24,391 bases of DNA from Chara braunii. Lineage: Eukaryota; Streptophyta; Charophyceae; Charales; Characeae. The notes under the pieces are model-generated. The model was not told where the DNA came from. It did no database searches and saw only the letters and a list, made by a program, of their open reading frames with translations. Of the stretch, positions 1 to 9,089 are shown in pieces; the first letter of the stretch is position 1; each line of letters starts with the position of its first letter. The position numbers and the translations under genes were made by a program. The stretch covers positions 554,723-579,113 of the forward strand of contig BFEA01000629.1 of assembly GCA_003427395.1 (NCBI GenBank), written 5' to 3'.

Positions 1-1
1 G

Positions 2-1320
2 GGTGCCCCGCTCCTCGCCCCCCTTCNCACGACCGCAGCGCCACCTGGCTCTCCCCCCTCTGGGATGCCCCGCGCCGCTTGTGCATCCACTTCCTCCACT
101 CTTCCCCCTGCTACCCCTCGCACGACCTACGTTCGAGGTCTCGAGGACGAGATTGCCAAGCTCCGGGCCAACCTCGCCCTCTTACGCCTTTAGCCACCCC
201 CACCCTCACAGGTGGCCGCGCCTTCGGGCACACCCCCTACCTCCTCTACCCTTCCTCCCATGCAGGCTCGCTTTCCGCGCCCTGCACCCTATACAACTCT
301 TTTCTTCCTTCTTCCAACTCCCGCGGTTGCTGCGACCTCTTCTACCGAAGCACCCTCGCAGCCTGCCGCTGTTGCCACCGTCGCTCCCCCATGCGGCCCA
401 GGCGCACAGTTAGTTGCGCCCCTTTCTCCAGGACCTGCGCCGACTTACTCAGTCGTGGCACAGGCCTCCGCTTCTCAATCCCCTCGCCGCCAAAACGGTG
501 GCGCACCACTCATCCGCTTGTCGGACATTACCTTATATGAGGGTACAAGCATACGCGTGTCTCGGTGACTGCAGTCTGCCACCCGCACACTCCAGCTCAT
601 GGGCGCCACACCCGAGACGTGGGTGGGTCACCTCTCCATGCACCTGTGTGGCAGTCCCTTTGAGGCCCGGGAGGATTTCTATGCCTCCCCCTTTCGTGAG
701 GGTCGGACTCTGACCTTCGTGGATTTCCAGGCGTTCCTCGAGGATCGCTTCGGAGCCCGATACGACGTGACTGACGCCTTCGAGCGTGTCGTCACTACAC
801 ACTTGTCCGGCTCTGGTGGCGTTGCCGGCCTGGATCGCCACATCCAGGTCTTTCAGGACGCCCGCCTCGTTTGCGACGTGGCGTTCCTCCCCGAGGCTGC
901 CCTTATCGATCGTTTCTCGGCCAGCCTTCCGCTCGAGTACCGCTCCGAGCTATGGTGGTACGAGTTCACATCGGCCCCACAGGCTTACGAGGCCGCCAGG
1001 GACCACCAGCGGATGTGAGCCCATCTTCACCCCGCCTCCTCCTCCCAGCCCCAACGCTCGGGCTACGCCTCCTCCTCCTCTCACGGCACTTCCCGGCGCC
1101 GTTCCCCTTTCCGCGGTCGCCCCCGCCGTTCCACGCAGCGCGGCCGCCACTTCTCGCGCCGCTTCAGTGCGCTCGAGTATGGTGAGCAGGACGCTGTTGC
1201 CCCACTGTCATCTGAGGGCGACCACAGCGACGACCGCGATCTCTGCGAGGTCGTCCACTATCACTTGGAGGACTCTACCCTCCCTGCAGCTGAGCGCCTT
1301 TAGCTCGCGCTCTCTGCCCT
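2..1320 (+). pseudogene. gag: Gag (capsid) of left element, partial and broken
   Basis: Structural protein that would form the virus-like particle and package element RNA in the cytoplasm. It is read in the frame of base 2, and its start lies outside the window. After a Pro/Ser/Ala-rich stretch there is a short coiled-coil-like helix at 140-190 (LEDEIAKLRANLALL). A Pro-rich linker follows, then at 569-1015 a region with the aromatic/charged pattern of the retrotransposon Gag core (METs such as ETWVGHL, TFVDFQAFLEDRF, SELWWYEF). An Arg/Ser-rich basic stretch at about 1085-1165 could bind nucleic acid. The frame is cut by TAG 191, TGA 566, TGA 1016 and TAG 1301. The 599 ATG lies inside the domain and is not a credible native start. 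The identity rests on position upstream of protease and on the Gag-like pattern, not on a database match. Confidence 0.75.
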
Positions 1321-2250
1321 CTCTCGGGCACGCAGCACCCCGGTCACGCTGGCGCATCGCCCCCCGAGGTCCCTTAGGAGGACCGCCCTCAGGGCTTCGT
1401 CCCTCCTCGTGGTGTCCTTTCCCCTGAGGAGCGCGCGGCTATTCTAGGCCGGCGTGGGTGTTTGTGCCCGCGGCGCCTCACGTCCCCGCGGCGCCTCCTA
1501 GCCATGGTGCAGTGTACACCTGCGCCCTCCTTAGTAGTGGGATTCCCGACATCTCCGTCGCGGTTCGCCCCTCTCGCTACTGGAGTTGAGGCATCGCAGG
1601 ACTCGACAGAGTGTACTCCGCCCTCTGTCGCAGTACCGTCTGCGCCTCCGCAGACGACCGTCTCCCCTCCTTTCCCGCCGCGACTACCGACACGTCGAGC
1701 CATTCACTCAGCCCGTTGCAGCGAGCAGCTTGCTACTCGCGAGGACGTTGTGTCCTCTCTTCTGGTTTTGAGCATGCTCCAGGTTCGTCAGGAGCGACTC
1801 ACCCTCCATCTTGCTGCACTGCGTCGCCTTCTCACCATCCTCTCTGACCCTGATCGCACCCTCTCGATCATCCCCGTACGACTCGGGACCTCCACGAGGG
1901 TGTACTCATCGTTGTGGGATTCCGGTTCTCAGGGCGACTTCATTCACCCACGCGTGGTGAAGGAAGCCCGCTTACCCACGACAGGGTCTCCGACTCCCAT
2001 CTCCATTACCCTAGGGGATGACAAGACCCAGCGTTTCTTCGATCAGACAGTCACCGACCTCTTCTTCTTCCTCACTCTCGAACCGACTGAGCGTTCCCCG
2101 GCGTCTCGTCGCCACCGCTCCTCTGCACATTTCGATGTGATGGAGACGGGGTACGACTTCATTCTCGGCACTCCGTGGTCTTGTCGGTTCCGCAGCACCG
2201 AGGCCGATTGGGCGACCAACACTCTCGTTCTCAAAACGAAGTGTGGATAG
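1321..2250 (+). pseudogene. pol: Gag-Pol junction and aspartic protease of left element
   Basis: Retroviral-type aspartic protease that would cleave the Gag-Pol polyprotein. Reading shifts from the Gag frame to the next frame at about 1303-1321. The stretch 1411-1470 (SPEERAAILGRRGCLC) sits where Gag zinc knuckles usually lie, but only a C-x-C remains, so no intact CCHC is present. A TAG interrupts at 1375. The protease active site is WDSGSQGDF, with catalytic Asp at 1918-1920, and the distal family motif DFILGTPW is at 2155-2178. The frame ends at TAG 2248, beyond which the same frame resumes into the RT linker. There is no credible independent start codon; it is part of a polyprotein. The call is firm from the paired D-S-G and ILG motifs and their spacing. 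Confidence 0.85.
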
Positions 2251-3117
2251 ATGTATCGCGTACCTTTCATAGGTACCACGGCGACACCACACCCCGATCC
2301 TCCTCCCCCGGAGCCTTCAGTGCCCACACCATCTCTCTCTATCACTGTCACCTCGCCTCGGCAGTTCGCTCACTTCATTCGACAAGACGATGTCACCTTC
2401 CTTATGGTGGACGTGACGGATCTCTTACACTATGATCCACCCTGTCCTAACGTCGAGCTCATCCCTCTGGAGCCAGATTCTCCCTCTATCTCCATGGCTA
2501 CTATCTCTACCTCAGTCCCTCCGCCGTCCGTTGAGTCCACCCCGCCGTCGCGCGCTGACGCTGACGCTGAGGAACTCGCATGATATACGACTGACTTGGA
2601 GCCCGCAGTTCGTGACCTCATCCGAGAGTACCACGACGTTTTCCCATCGTCGTTCTCGTACGCCGGGATCCCACCGATGCGTGACGTCGAGCACTCCATT
2701 CAGCTCGTGCCTGACTATCGTGTTCACCACCAGGCATCCTACAGACTCTCGATCCCCGAGGCCACCGAACTCAAGCGTCATCTTGAGGAGCTCCTGAGAC
2801 TGGGTTTCATTAAACCCAGCAACTCCCCGTGGGGTGCACCCGTCCTCTTTTCTCGCAAAGCGGATGAAACTGTTCGTCTCTGCATCGACTACCGCGGCCT
2901 CAACCGCTACACGGTTAAGAATAGCTACCCCATGCCTCATTCCGATGAGCTGTTCGACCGCCTAGCAGGCAACCGCTTCTTTACGAAGATTGACCTTCGT
3001 AGCGATTACCATCAGATCCGCGTCGCTACAGCCGACCAGCCGAAGACCACGTTCCGATCGTTCACGGTGATGCCATTCGGCCTCACAACGCACCCGCTAT
3101 CTTCCAGAGGGCGATGA
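2251..3117 (+). pseudogene. pol: Reverse transcriptase, N-terminal half (left element)
   Basis: Continues the protease frame past the TAG at 2248. Bases 2251-2580 encode a Pro/Ser-rich linker ending at TGA 2581. From about 2620 the Ty3/gypsy RT fingers and palm follow: YHDVFP, then [25 protein letters not shown], and [16 protein letters not shown] with the first catalytic Asp at 2992-2994. The conserved MPFGLT segment is followed by a frame change at about 3085-3088, where one base appears to be missing; the downstream palm ([10 protein letters not shown]) continues in the frame of 3114. The enzyme would copy element RNA to cDNA inside the particle. All recognised RT blocks up to this point are present and ordered, so family assignment is secure; function of this copy is not expected. 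Confidence 0.93.
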
Positions 3118-3920
3118 ATGACATCTTCAGGGACATCCTGGAGCAGTACGTTCTCGTCTACCTCGACGATATCCTGGTCTATAGTCGTACCCTTGAGGAG
3201 CACCTTAGACATCTCCGCGACGTCCTTGATCGCTTGCGCAGACATGGTTTTTACGCCAAGCTAAGCAAGTGCCGCTTTGCCCAGCACAAAGTGGATTTCT
3301 TAGGACACTACGTGTCTGACCAGGGTCTCCACATGGACGACGCGAAGATCACTGCTATTGCGGAGTGGCCCGCTCCCACATCCGCCAAGCAGCTTCGCAG
3401 CTTCCTAGGCCTGACCAGCTACTATAGTAACTTCATCCGGGGATACGCTAGGTATTCNTACGTCCTTACCTCCACCCNCCTCCGGAAGAACCCACCCTGG
3501 GCTNGNACANCCCTCCACGAGGACGCCTTCCGCGCCCTCAAGAAGGCGGTGACATGCGCACCGGTTCTTCACCTACCCGATTTTAACCGCCCTTTTATCC
3601 TTACCACCGATGCGTCAGACTTCCCTGTAGGAGCAGTGCTTTCTCAGGTCTTCCCCTCATCTCCTGATTNCTCTCATCCTCGTATCCCTCGCTTCCCACC
3701 ACCTACCCCTGCCACTGCTTCCCGACTGACGCCTACTCGACCAGCTACAAACGAGCCTTCTATTGACTATTCTCCTACCATCGCCAAGGACGGCACTGTC
3801 GAGTCTCGCTCAGGTGATTGTCCGATAGCCTTCTACTCCCGTCAGCTCCTGCCCGTTGAGATAAACTACACTGCTGATGAACGTGAGGTTCTTGCAGTAG
3901 TTTATGCCGCTCGGCACTAG
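3114..3920 (+). pseudogene. pol: Reverse transcriptase palm/thumb and RNase H start (left element)
   Basis: Contains the catalytic YLDD box at 3159-3170 (YLDDILVYSRT), then HGFYAKLSKCRF, VDFLGH and LRSFLGLTSYY, the usual thumb/connection landmarks. RNase H begins near 3590 with its first acidic residue in DASD (3609-3611) and has the Glu of the EREVLAVV helix at 3885-3887. Between these, 3648-3821 encodes about 58 Pro/Ser/Thr-rich residues where related elements usually have about ten, so RNase H carries an insertion of roughly 50 residues. Six N bases (3458-3670) make some codons unknown. The frame stops at TAG 3918, where related enzymes have a Trp (the AARHW position), and continues in the same frame afterwards. 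Native translation would come from the upstream polyprotein, not from the ATG at 3114. Confidence 0.92.
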
Positions 3921-5831
3921 TGTCACTACCTGCACGGGGCACCATTCACGGTGCGCACGGACAACTCTGTTGTCCAGGCTTTTCTGACAAAGCTGAAGCT
4001 CACTCATCGACAGGCTTGCTGGTGGCGCGACCTATCCGAGTTTAGTTTCACCACAGAGTACATCAAGAGTGAGACTAATCGGGTCGCAGATGCACTATCC
4101 CGGCGCCTTGACCACGACCAGGAGCACATCCAGCTATCTTCAATCCCGGTCAGCACCGTTCACCACTCGGTGATCGACGAGTTTCGCACTCAGTATCGCC
4201 ACTGCCCCGACTATCGCGACATCCACGCGACCCTTCGGAGTGGCAAGACCGTCCCGAACTACTCTCTCGGGGACAACGGTCTTGTGTACTGGCACGGTTC
4301 ACATGGCACCAGAGAGCCCCGCATTTGTGTTCCCTCCACTGGACAGCTACGTGTCCGAGCAGTAGCAGAGTTCCATGACCAGGCAGCTGCCGTTCATATG
4401 GGCTTCCACAAGACGTTGGCTCGTGTGAGCCGCCTGTACATCTGGCCGAAGCGCAAGGACTTTGTGAAGGACTACGTCGCAGAGTGTCCCACCTGTCAGG
4501 AGGTGAACAGTGCGAACCACCCTCCTTATGGTTTGCTCCAACCTCTTCCTATCCCTGAGGGTCGTTGGCAGTCCATCTCGATGGATTTTATCGGTCCTCT
4601 TCGACCTCCGACCCCCCGCGGTCATGATTCTATCCTGGTCGTCGTTGACCGCTTCACGAAGCGTGCACGCTTTGTTCCGTGCCGCTATGCCATCAGTGCA
4701 CGTGAGGTCGCCGACATCATATTTGACCGAGTCGTGCGCGACCACGACTTACCTCTGAGCATCATATCTGACCGTGACCCGCGCTTTACCAGCCGATTCT
4801 GGCGACGGCTCCACGCGGTGTACGGCACTCAGCTCCGCTTCTCCTCGTCTTACCATCCTCAGACTGATGGTCAGACCGAGATCACGAACAGGACTATCGG
4901 GGATATTCTCCGAAAGATTGTTCGTGACGACCAGCAGTGGGATCTCCATCTTGCCCACGCGGAGATAGCCTACAACCACNCCGTCTCGCCAGCCACGGGG
5001 ATGTCGCCTTACTATTGCGACCTCGGCTATCACCTGCGTGTTCCCGCGGACTTCCTTCGACCGTCCCAGATGCACCCNGACACGAGTTGTCCCGCGCTGG
5101 ATGATTGGGTTGCACACATGACGTCGATTATGAAGACCGCACATGAGCACATAGCCGCTTCCCAGACTCGCATGGCAGCACGTGCGAACCAATCGAGGAT
5201 GGATCACCCATTCAAGGTCGATGATGATGTGCTTATCGACGCCCGCCACTTACAGCTCGAAGCGGACACGCTTCGCAAGTTTCGACGTCGCTTCTTTGGC
5301 CCATGCCGCATCCTCCAGGCCGTCAGTTTTGATACGACATCTAGCCCGGTCAACTTTCGTGTGAAGCTGCCCGACTACCTACGCCAGGCTCGTGTGCATG
5401 ATGTCTACCACGTCTCGTTACTGCATCCTTACCGCAGACCGTCTGAGCGTTTCGTTGGACGACCATACGAGNGCCCTCCACCCATCATGGTGGACAGCCA
5501 CGAGGAGTTCCTCGTTTCAGACACCATTGGTCGCCGAGTCACCGACGACAACCCTCCCCACGTCGAGTATCTCGTACGTTGGAAGGGTTACCCTNATGAG
5601 GAGGCTACCTGGNAGCCCCTCGAGCACTTGGAGCACGCTCGCATGTTGGTGCGTGCCTATGACCGTGCTCGTCGTGCTGGGTTCACTGCTCCTCCTCAAC
5701 CCACTGAGCCTCCTCCTTCTCCTCCGGTTGAGGAGACCGCTGAAGTTGAGCCTTCTCCATCTGAGGTAGACCTTAAGCAGCAGCCGGCTGCTTCTGAGCG
5801 TCCACAGCGCACTCGTCGTCGTCCTACTTGA
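3921..5831 (+). pseudogene. pol: RNase H end, integrase and chromodomain (left element)
   Basis: Longest uninterrupted pol segment. RNase H finishes with RTDNS (Asp 3960) and VADALSRR (4083-4106). Integrase follows: H2C2 zinc-binding residues His 4374, His 4395, Cys 4485 and Cys 4494; catalytic triad Asp 4584 (SMDFIGPL), Asp 4770 (SDRDPRF) and Glu 4878 (DGQTEI), with 35 residues between the last two as in the DD35E rule. The C-terminus has a chromodomain at about 5490-5680, with the core YLVRWKGY at 5568-5591 and an EEATW block. In chromoviruses this domain binds histone marks and steers insertion to heterochromatin. A Pro/Glu-rich basic tail ends at TGA 5829-5831. Ns at 4980, 5078, 5472, 5595 and 5613 leave five residues undefined. 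All key integrase residues survive, so this portion decayed least. Confidence 0.95.
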
Positions 5832-6956
5832 TACGACGATTGACTCTGACTTACCTTCCCACGTCTTTGACTTCTCAGTACTCCATCCACATCAGTTTTG
5901 CTACTTCAGCTCGTCGATGCTGCGGCTCTTCCTCGACGACATTCCGGACTTCTCATCGTGGACGTCATCGGCAGCTTCATGGACTTCATCACGATCAGCT
6001 CTGCCTACTTCAGACGTCGCCACTCTCTTACCACTCTACCCTGTACAGTACCCTGCTTGTGTCGCATGATGGTCCCCCTTTAGCCGGGTTCCTCTGAGTT
6101 GGGCTCTCCCTTGGTATACGCATAGGCATCGGGACCGTAGCGTTGCCCTGGCTTCCCATCTTACGGATCTAGCTCCGACTTCCCTCACTTTAGGAGTCAT
6201 TTGCATGATTCTCTTACCCATCATCTTTCTACCCTTCGCCGGCCCTCACGCCCTAGTTAGGCAGCCCCGCATGCTTCATCTAGATGCGTCCAATATACGA
6301 GGCTCCCTTGTTCCCTTGCATGGTCGACCCTCCATAGCGGTCACCCCTTAGTCGAGCATTACCCACCCTGATGGTCTATCTGTTAGGGTCATTGGTTCTG
6401 TTCGCTCTCAGTTCCCTACCCTCATTGAGCCTGATGACATGTGTTTTCCCTTATCACTATATGTGGATGCCCTTAGGAGTTTTCGACCCCTAGGCTGCAT
6501 TCGCCACCCTCAGGGACCATCCCACCCTTTGGTGTGCGACACACTTCTCATGTGACATATGGTTGTCTTGTTGATTGCTTTGTTGCTCTCAGACTGAGGC
6601 TACTGCCTCCGACGTTTCTAGGATTTAGCTGCTCTGCTTTTGCTGTTTTTAGGACTTATACACTAATCAGTTGTTACCAGACTGAGGCGAGTGCCTCCAA
6701 CATTCTAGGATCTAGTTGTCACTACTTTTTGCTTTCCTATGACATGTATGTTAGTTAGTTGCTCCTACTTTCACTGAGGCTGTTAGCTGTAACATTGCTG
6801 TTTTGTGACATTTTATATCCTAGGTTGCATCGCATGGACTCAGCATGGAGCTTGCTCCGCATCCTAGACTACTCAGGTTTTCTTTTCTTTGGTAGAGTTC
6901 CGCTTCTTGGCGGAAGCATGTTTGTATCTAGGCGATCCATCACAGNCCGAGGATCG
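5832..6956 (+). other. Long 3' non-coding spacer of left element
   Basis: About 1.1 kb lie between the pol stop and the 3' LTR. I see no retroviral-type domain and no long reading frame with sensible composition; short frames here look random. The last ~370 bases contain the tandem repeat listed separately. Just before the LTR, at about 6946-6956, is the sequence N-CCGAGGATCG. It is purine-rich only in part, and I offer it as the place where plus-strand priming should occur rather than as a proven polypurine tract. Confidence 0.6.
6591..6840 (+). repeat. Degenerate ~90-bp tandem repeat, about three units
   Basis: Units begin at 6591, 6679 and 6771, each opening with (AGA/TCA)CTGAGGC. The first two share the layout CTGAGGCNNNTGCCTCC, then a TTCTAGGAT block and a T-rich run; the third is more diverged. 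Spacing is 88 and 92 bp. It lies in the spacer shortly before the 3' LTR. Confidence 0.6.
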
Positions 6957-7280
6957 TGTAGCGGACCTCGGGTTGGCCTGTGAGACCAGCCCCTTGGCCT
7001 GTTCTCACAGGCCTGTTCTCACAGGCCTATGTGATATTCGGGGTAGGCCAGTCCAGGCCGGTACCTCTGTCGGTACCAGCCAGACCAGTCCAGTCCCGTC
7101 AGTCCGCTGGGGTATACCCCAGCCATTGTCTGTTTTCAGTCTCATTCCTCACTTGCACATTTTGGAGTACGTGCGTTGGAGTCTTGCGTGGGGAGCTGCG
7201 TTGTGCCATCTTGCTCCCCCTTCTTCCTCCATCTCCATCTCTGTCACTAGCGGAGCACCACACCTGGTGGGTCCGGTACA
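6957..7280 (+). repeat. 3' LTR of left element (324 bp)
   Basis: Begins TGTAGCGGACC (6957-6967) and ends GGTCCGGTACA (7270-7280). These ends are inverted repeats of each other at 10 of 11 positions and have the TG...CA boundaries of LTRs. It lies downstream of pol and has no tRNA-type primer site after its right end, as expected for a 3' LTR. Inside are a 14-bp tandem duplication (7001-7014 and 7015-7028, GTTCTCACAGGCCT) and the palindrome GGGGTATACCCC near 7110. The 5' partner is outside the window, so the boundaries rest on the terminal inverted repeat alone. Confidence 0.75.
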
Positions 7281-7290
7281 AGTAATTTGA

Positions 7291-8190
7291 GTTTGTAACT
7301 GCAGTTCAGTCAGGCACGTTTCCCGCCCTTCCCCTCCTTCTAATCTCGGGTGTGGCCGAGGCATCTCGGTCGTGACCCAGCCACGCGATGCGACTTGTCG
7401 GTCATGCCTGGGAGAGAAAAAAAAAAAACTTAAAAAAAACAAAAAACATGAAAAAAAGTTTTTTTTTTAATCTCGAGTGTGGCCGAGGAATATCTGTTGT
7501 CGCCTAACCACACGAAGAGATACCTTGGACCTTGGCCATGTCCGGAAAAAAAAAAACGAAAACAAATACAAAAAAAGGAAACGAAAAGAACAAAGAAAAA
7601 CTGACCAGATGTCTGACTTGTGATAAGCCAGGATCCGTACTCGGCGGCTTCCCGTACCCCTAGTAAGGGAAAATCCCACGTAGAGCCCCGAAGTACGAAT
7701 TAAAAATAATGGGGGAAAATGGTGCTTCATTTTACTTTTTTCTTCTTTCTGTTGTAATTCAGATCTTGCATGGTCGGTTAGCGGTCGCGCCAGGTGGGAC
7801 TTAGCGGGAGTAGGATTTTTGAATTTTTGAGCGCGCGGCTGTTTTTGAATCTTTGATCGTCGCGTAAACCTGTTCTCCCGCTCGGCATCCCCGCACCATC
7901 TTCCTTTCTTGATGTGCATCTCCCTCTTGCAGGTCTCTTCGTCTTCCCTCTAAGCGAAGTCCGATCCCCTCCTTCCCCTTACCCTGCGAATGATTGGCTG
8001 TCTTATTGGGATGGTCAGGGCAATAAGGTGGCCGCGGGAAGCGCACCCCGCTTGGACGACCACCCCAATCACGCAGATCATTCGACTCGCCTCCTTCGAT
8101 CCTTCTGGAACGTTTTCCCTTCTTCTGTTCCGATCATCTACACTCCACGCTTCGTGCAGCCTCCCCGCCGCCTCCTGCGCTATAAATTCT
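7291..8190 (+). repeat. Diverged repeat copy A (plus strand), LTR-like
   Basis: Starts with GTTTGTAACTGCAGTTCAGT (7291-7310), matching the start of copy B on the other strand at 20 of 21 bases through 7311. The same landmarks then follow in the same order as in copy B: GTGTGGCC (about 7350), an A-rich tract about 250 bp in, a block like AGAGCCCCGAAGTACG (about 7680), a TGGGAC...TTTTTGA...GCGCGCGG block (about 7795-7840), and a TATA-like box (8181). This suggests a solo LTR or another promoter-bearing repeat. The right end is not defined, and similarity between the landmarks is low. Confidence 0.4.
8181..8186 (+). promoter_or_regulatory. TATA-like box with upstream CCAAT motifs
   Basis: TATAAA lies in a GC-rich context (CTGCGCTATAAATTCTCG). 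Upstream are CCAAT at 8065-8069 and two inverted CCAAT motifs, ATTGG at 7993-7997 and 8005-8009. This is a plausible RNA polymerase II core promoter. Downstream I see only a ten-codon ATG frame at about 8218 and no gene, so it may be a repeat promoter. Confidence 0.35.
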
Positions 8191-8824
8191 CGCAACCCCT
8201 TCCTCTCACTCTCTTTGATGTCGGCTGCAAGCTCTGCGAGCTATGCCTAAAACCTGCGGAGCCAGAAAGGCTCGACGTGCCCCGTAGCGGGCGGAGTGAC
8301 GACATGTGGCAGATTAAGCGATAGACTTGGGGTAAGGCAGTCGGAGGGATTGAGCGGTGGTGGAGATCAGACGCCGGTAGTGGGAGGTCCTTGTGGCTAT
8401 GGTTGTCGGTGGTTTTGACGGATTATTGGGGGCTGGGCCCTGAGTGGCCTGTCGTGAGAATTCTTTATACTAAGAACGTGCAAGGTCTCAATGTGTGGGT
8501 AGTCTGTTGCATGCATTCGCAGGAATGGGAGTCTACGGATGTTGAATGTCTCGGTAAGGGCTGATGATAAGAGGCACAGGGTGTCCATCGCTTGCATGAG
8601 TGCATGGGTGTGTCGATCCTTCTTCATTCCCTTCCACCTTGACTTCGCGCGGGTGTGCGTGATACGCGTCGACCGCCTTTCGCTCTCCCTCTCTCTCATT
8701 GGGAGCAGATCGGGAACTCCGGAGAAACGGATCCGGAGAGATCGATCGTTCGCGTCTACGAGAAGCGACGGAAATCTTCGCGTCCACACTGGATCCCCGA
8801 CACCAAGCCGGGGTTGATGCCCAC

Positions 8825-8826
<2 letters not shown>

Positions 8827-8880
<54 letters not shown>

Positions 8881-8890
8881 AGGGAGGGAG
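8827..8890. repeat. GA microsatellite with GGGA tail
   Basis: A perfect AG dinucleotide run at 8827-8874 is followed by GGGA units to about 8890. It creates spurious Ser/Leu and Arg/Glu repeat frames on both strands. Confidence 0.97.
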
Positions 8891-9089
8891 CTAGGCGACT
8901 CCTTCTTGGTGGTATTTGTTGGTCCTTGCATAGAGTCAGGTCTCGTTTCGATTGACGGGAGTGTGGGCCGTGGCCCAAGCTCGAACTTTGTCTCTGGAAG
9001 TCGCGGCGCACTTCCACCTTTACTGATCACAGATGACGACGGTGTGTACTGCGATGCGGACGTGCCAAGCACACTGCGGCGCTCTGAGT

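Larger units (their letters stand above)
1..7280 (+). mobile_element. Ty3/gypsy chromovirus, 5'-truncated by window edge
   Basis: Gag, aspartic protease, reverse transcriptase, RNase H, integrase and chromodomain occur in that order on one strand, which is the Ty3/gypsy order; the chromodomain after integrase defines the chromovirus branch. The element closes with a 324-bp 3' LTR at 6957-7280. The 5' LTR, primer site and Gag start are left of base 1. Gag and pol are interrupted by TAG or TGA codons at 191, 566, 1016, 1301, 1375, 2248, 2581 and 3918, and by frameshifts near 1303-1321 and 3085-3088, so this copy is not functional as read. All 13 isolated N bases of the window lie inside it. The five bases after the LTR (AGTAA, 7281-7285) would be the target-site duplication, but the left partner is outside the window. 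Confidence 0.93.

Noticed and set aside
7341-7400. Possible tRNA-Leu/Ser gene because of GTGTGGCCGAGG
   Set aside because: No matching acceptor stem, anticodon arm or GGTTCGA-type B-box follows.
7914-8324. 136-codon plus-strand frame over the TATA-like promoter
   Set aside because: It has no credible ATG start, no known motif, and runs across the putative promoter and start region.
8397-9072. Long minus-strand frames with Ser-Leu repeats around the GA microsatellite
   Set aside because: They lack an ATG start, and much of their length is the translated GA tract; nothing resembles a domain.
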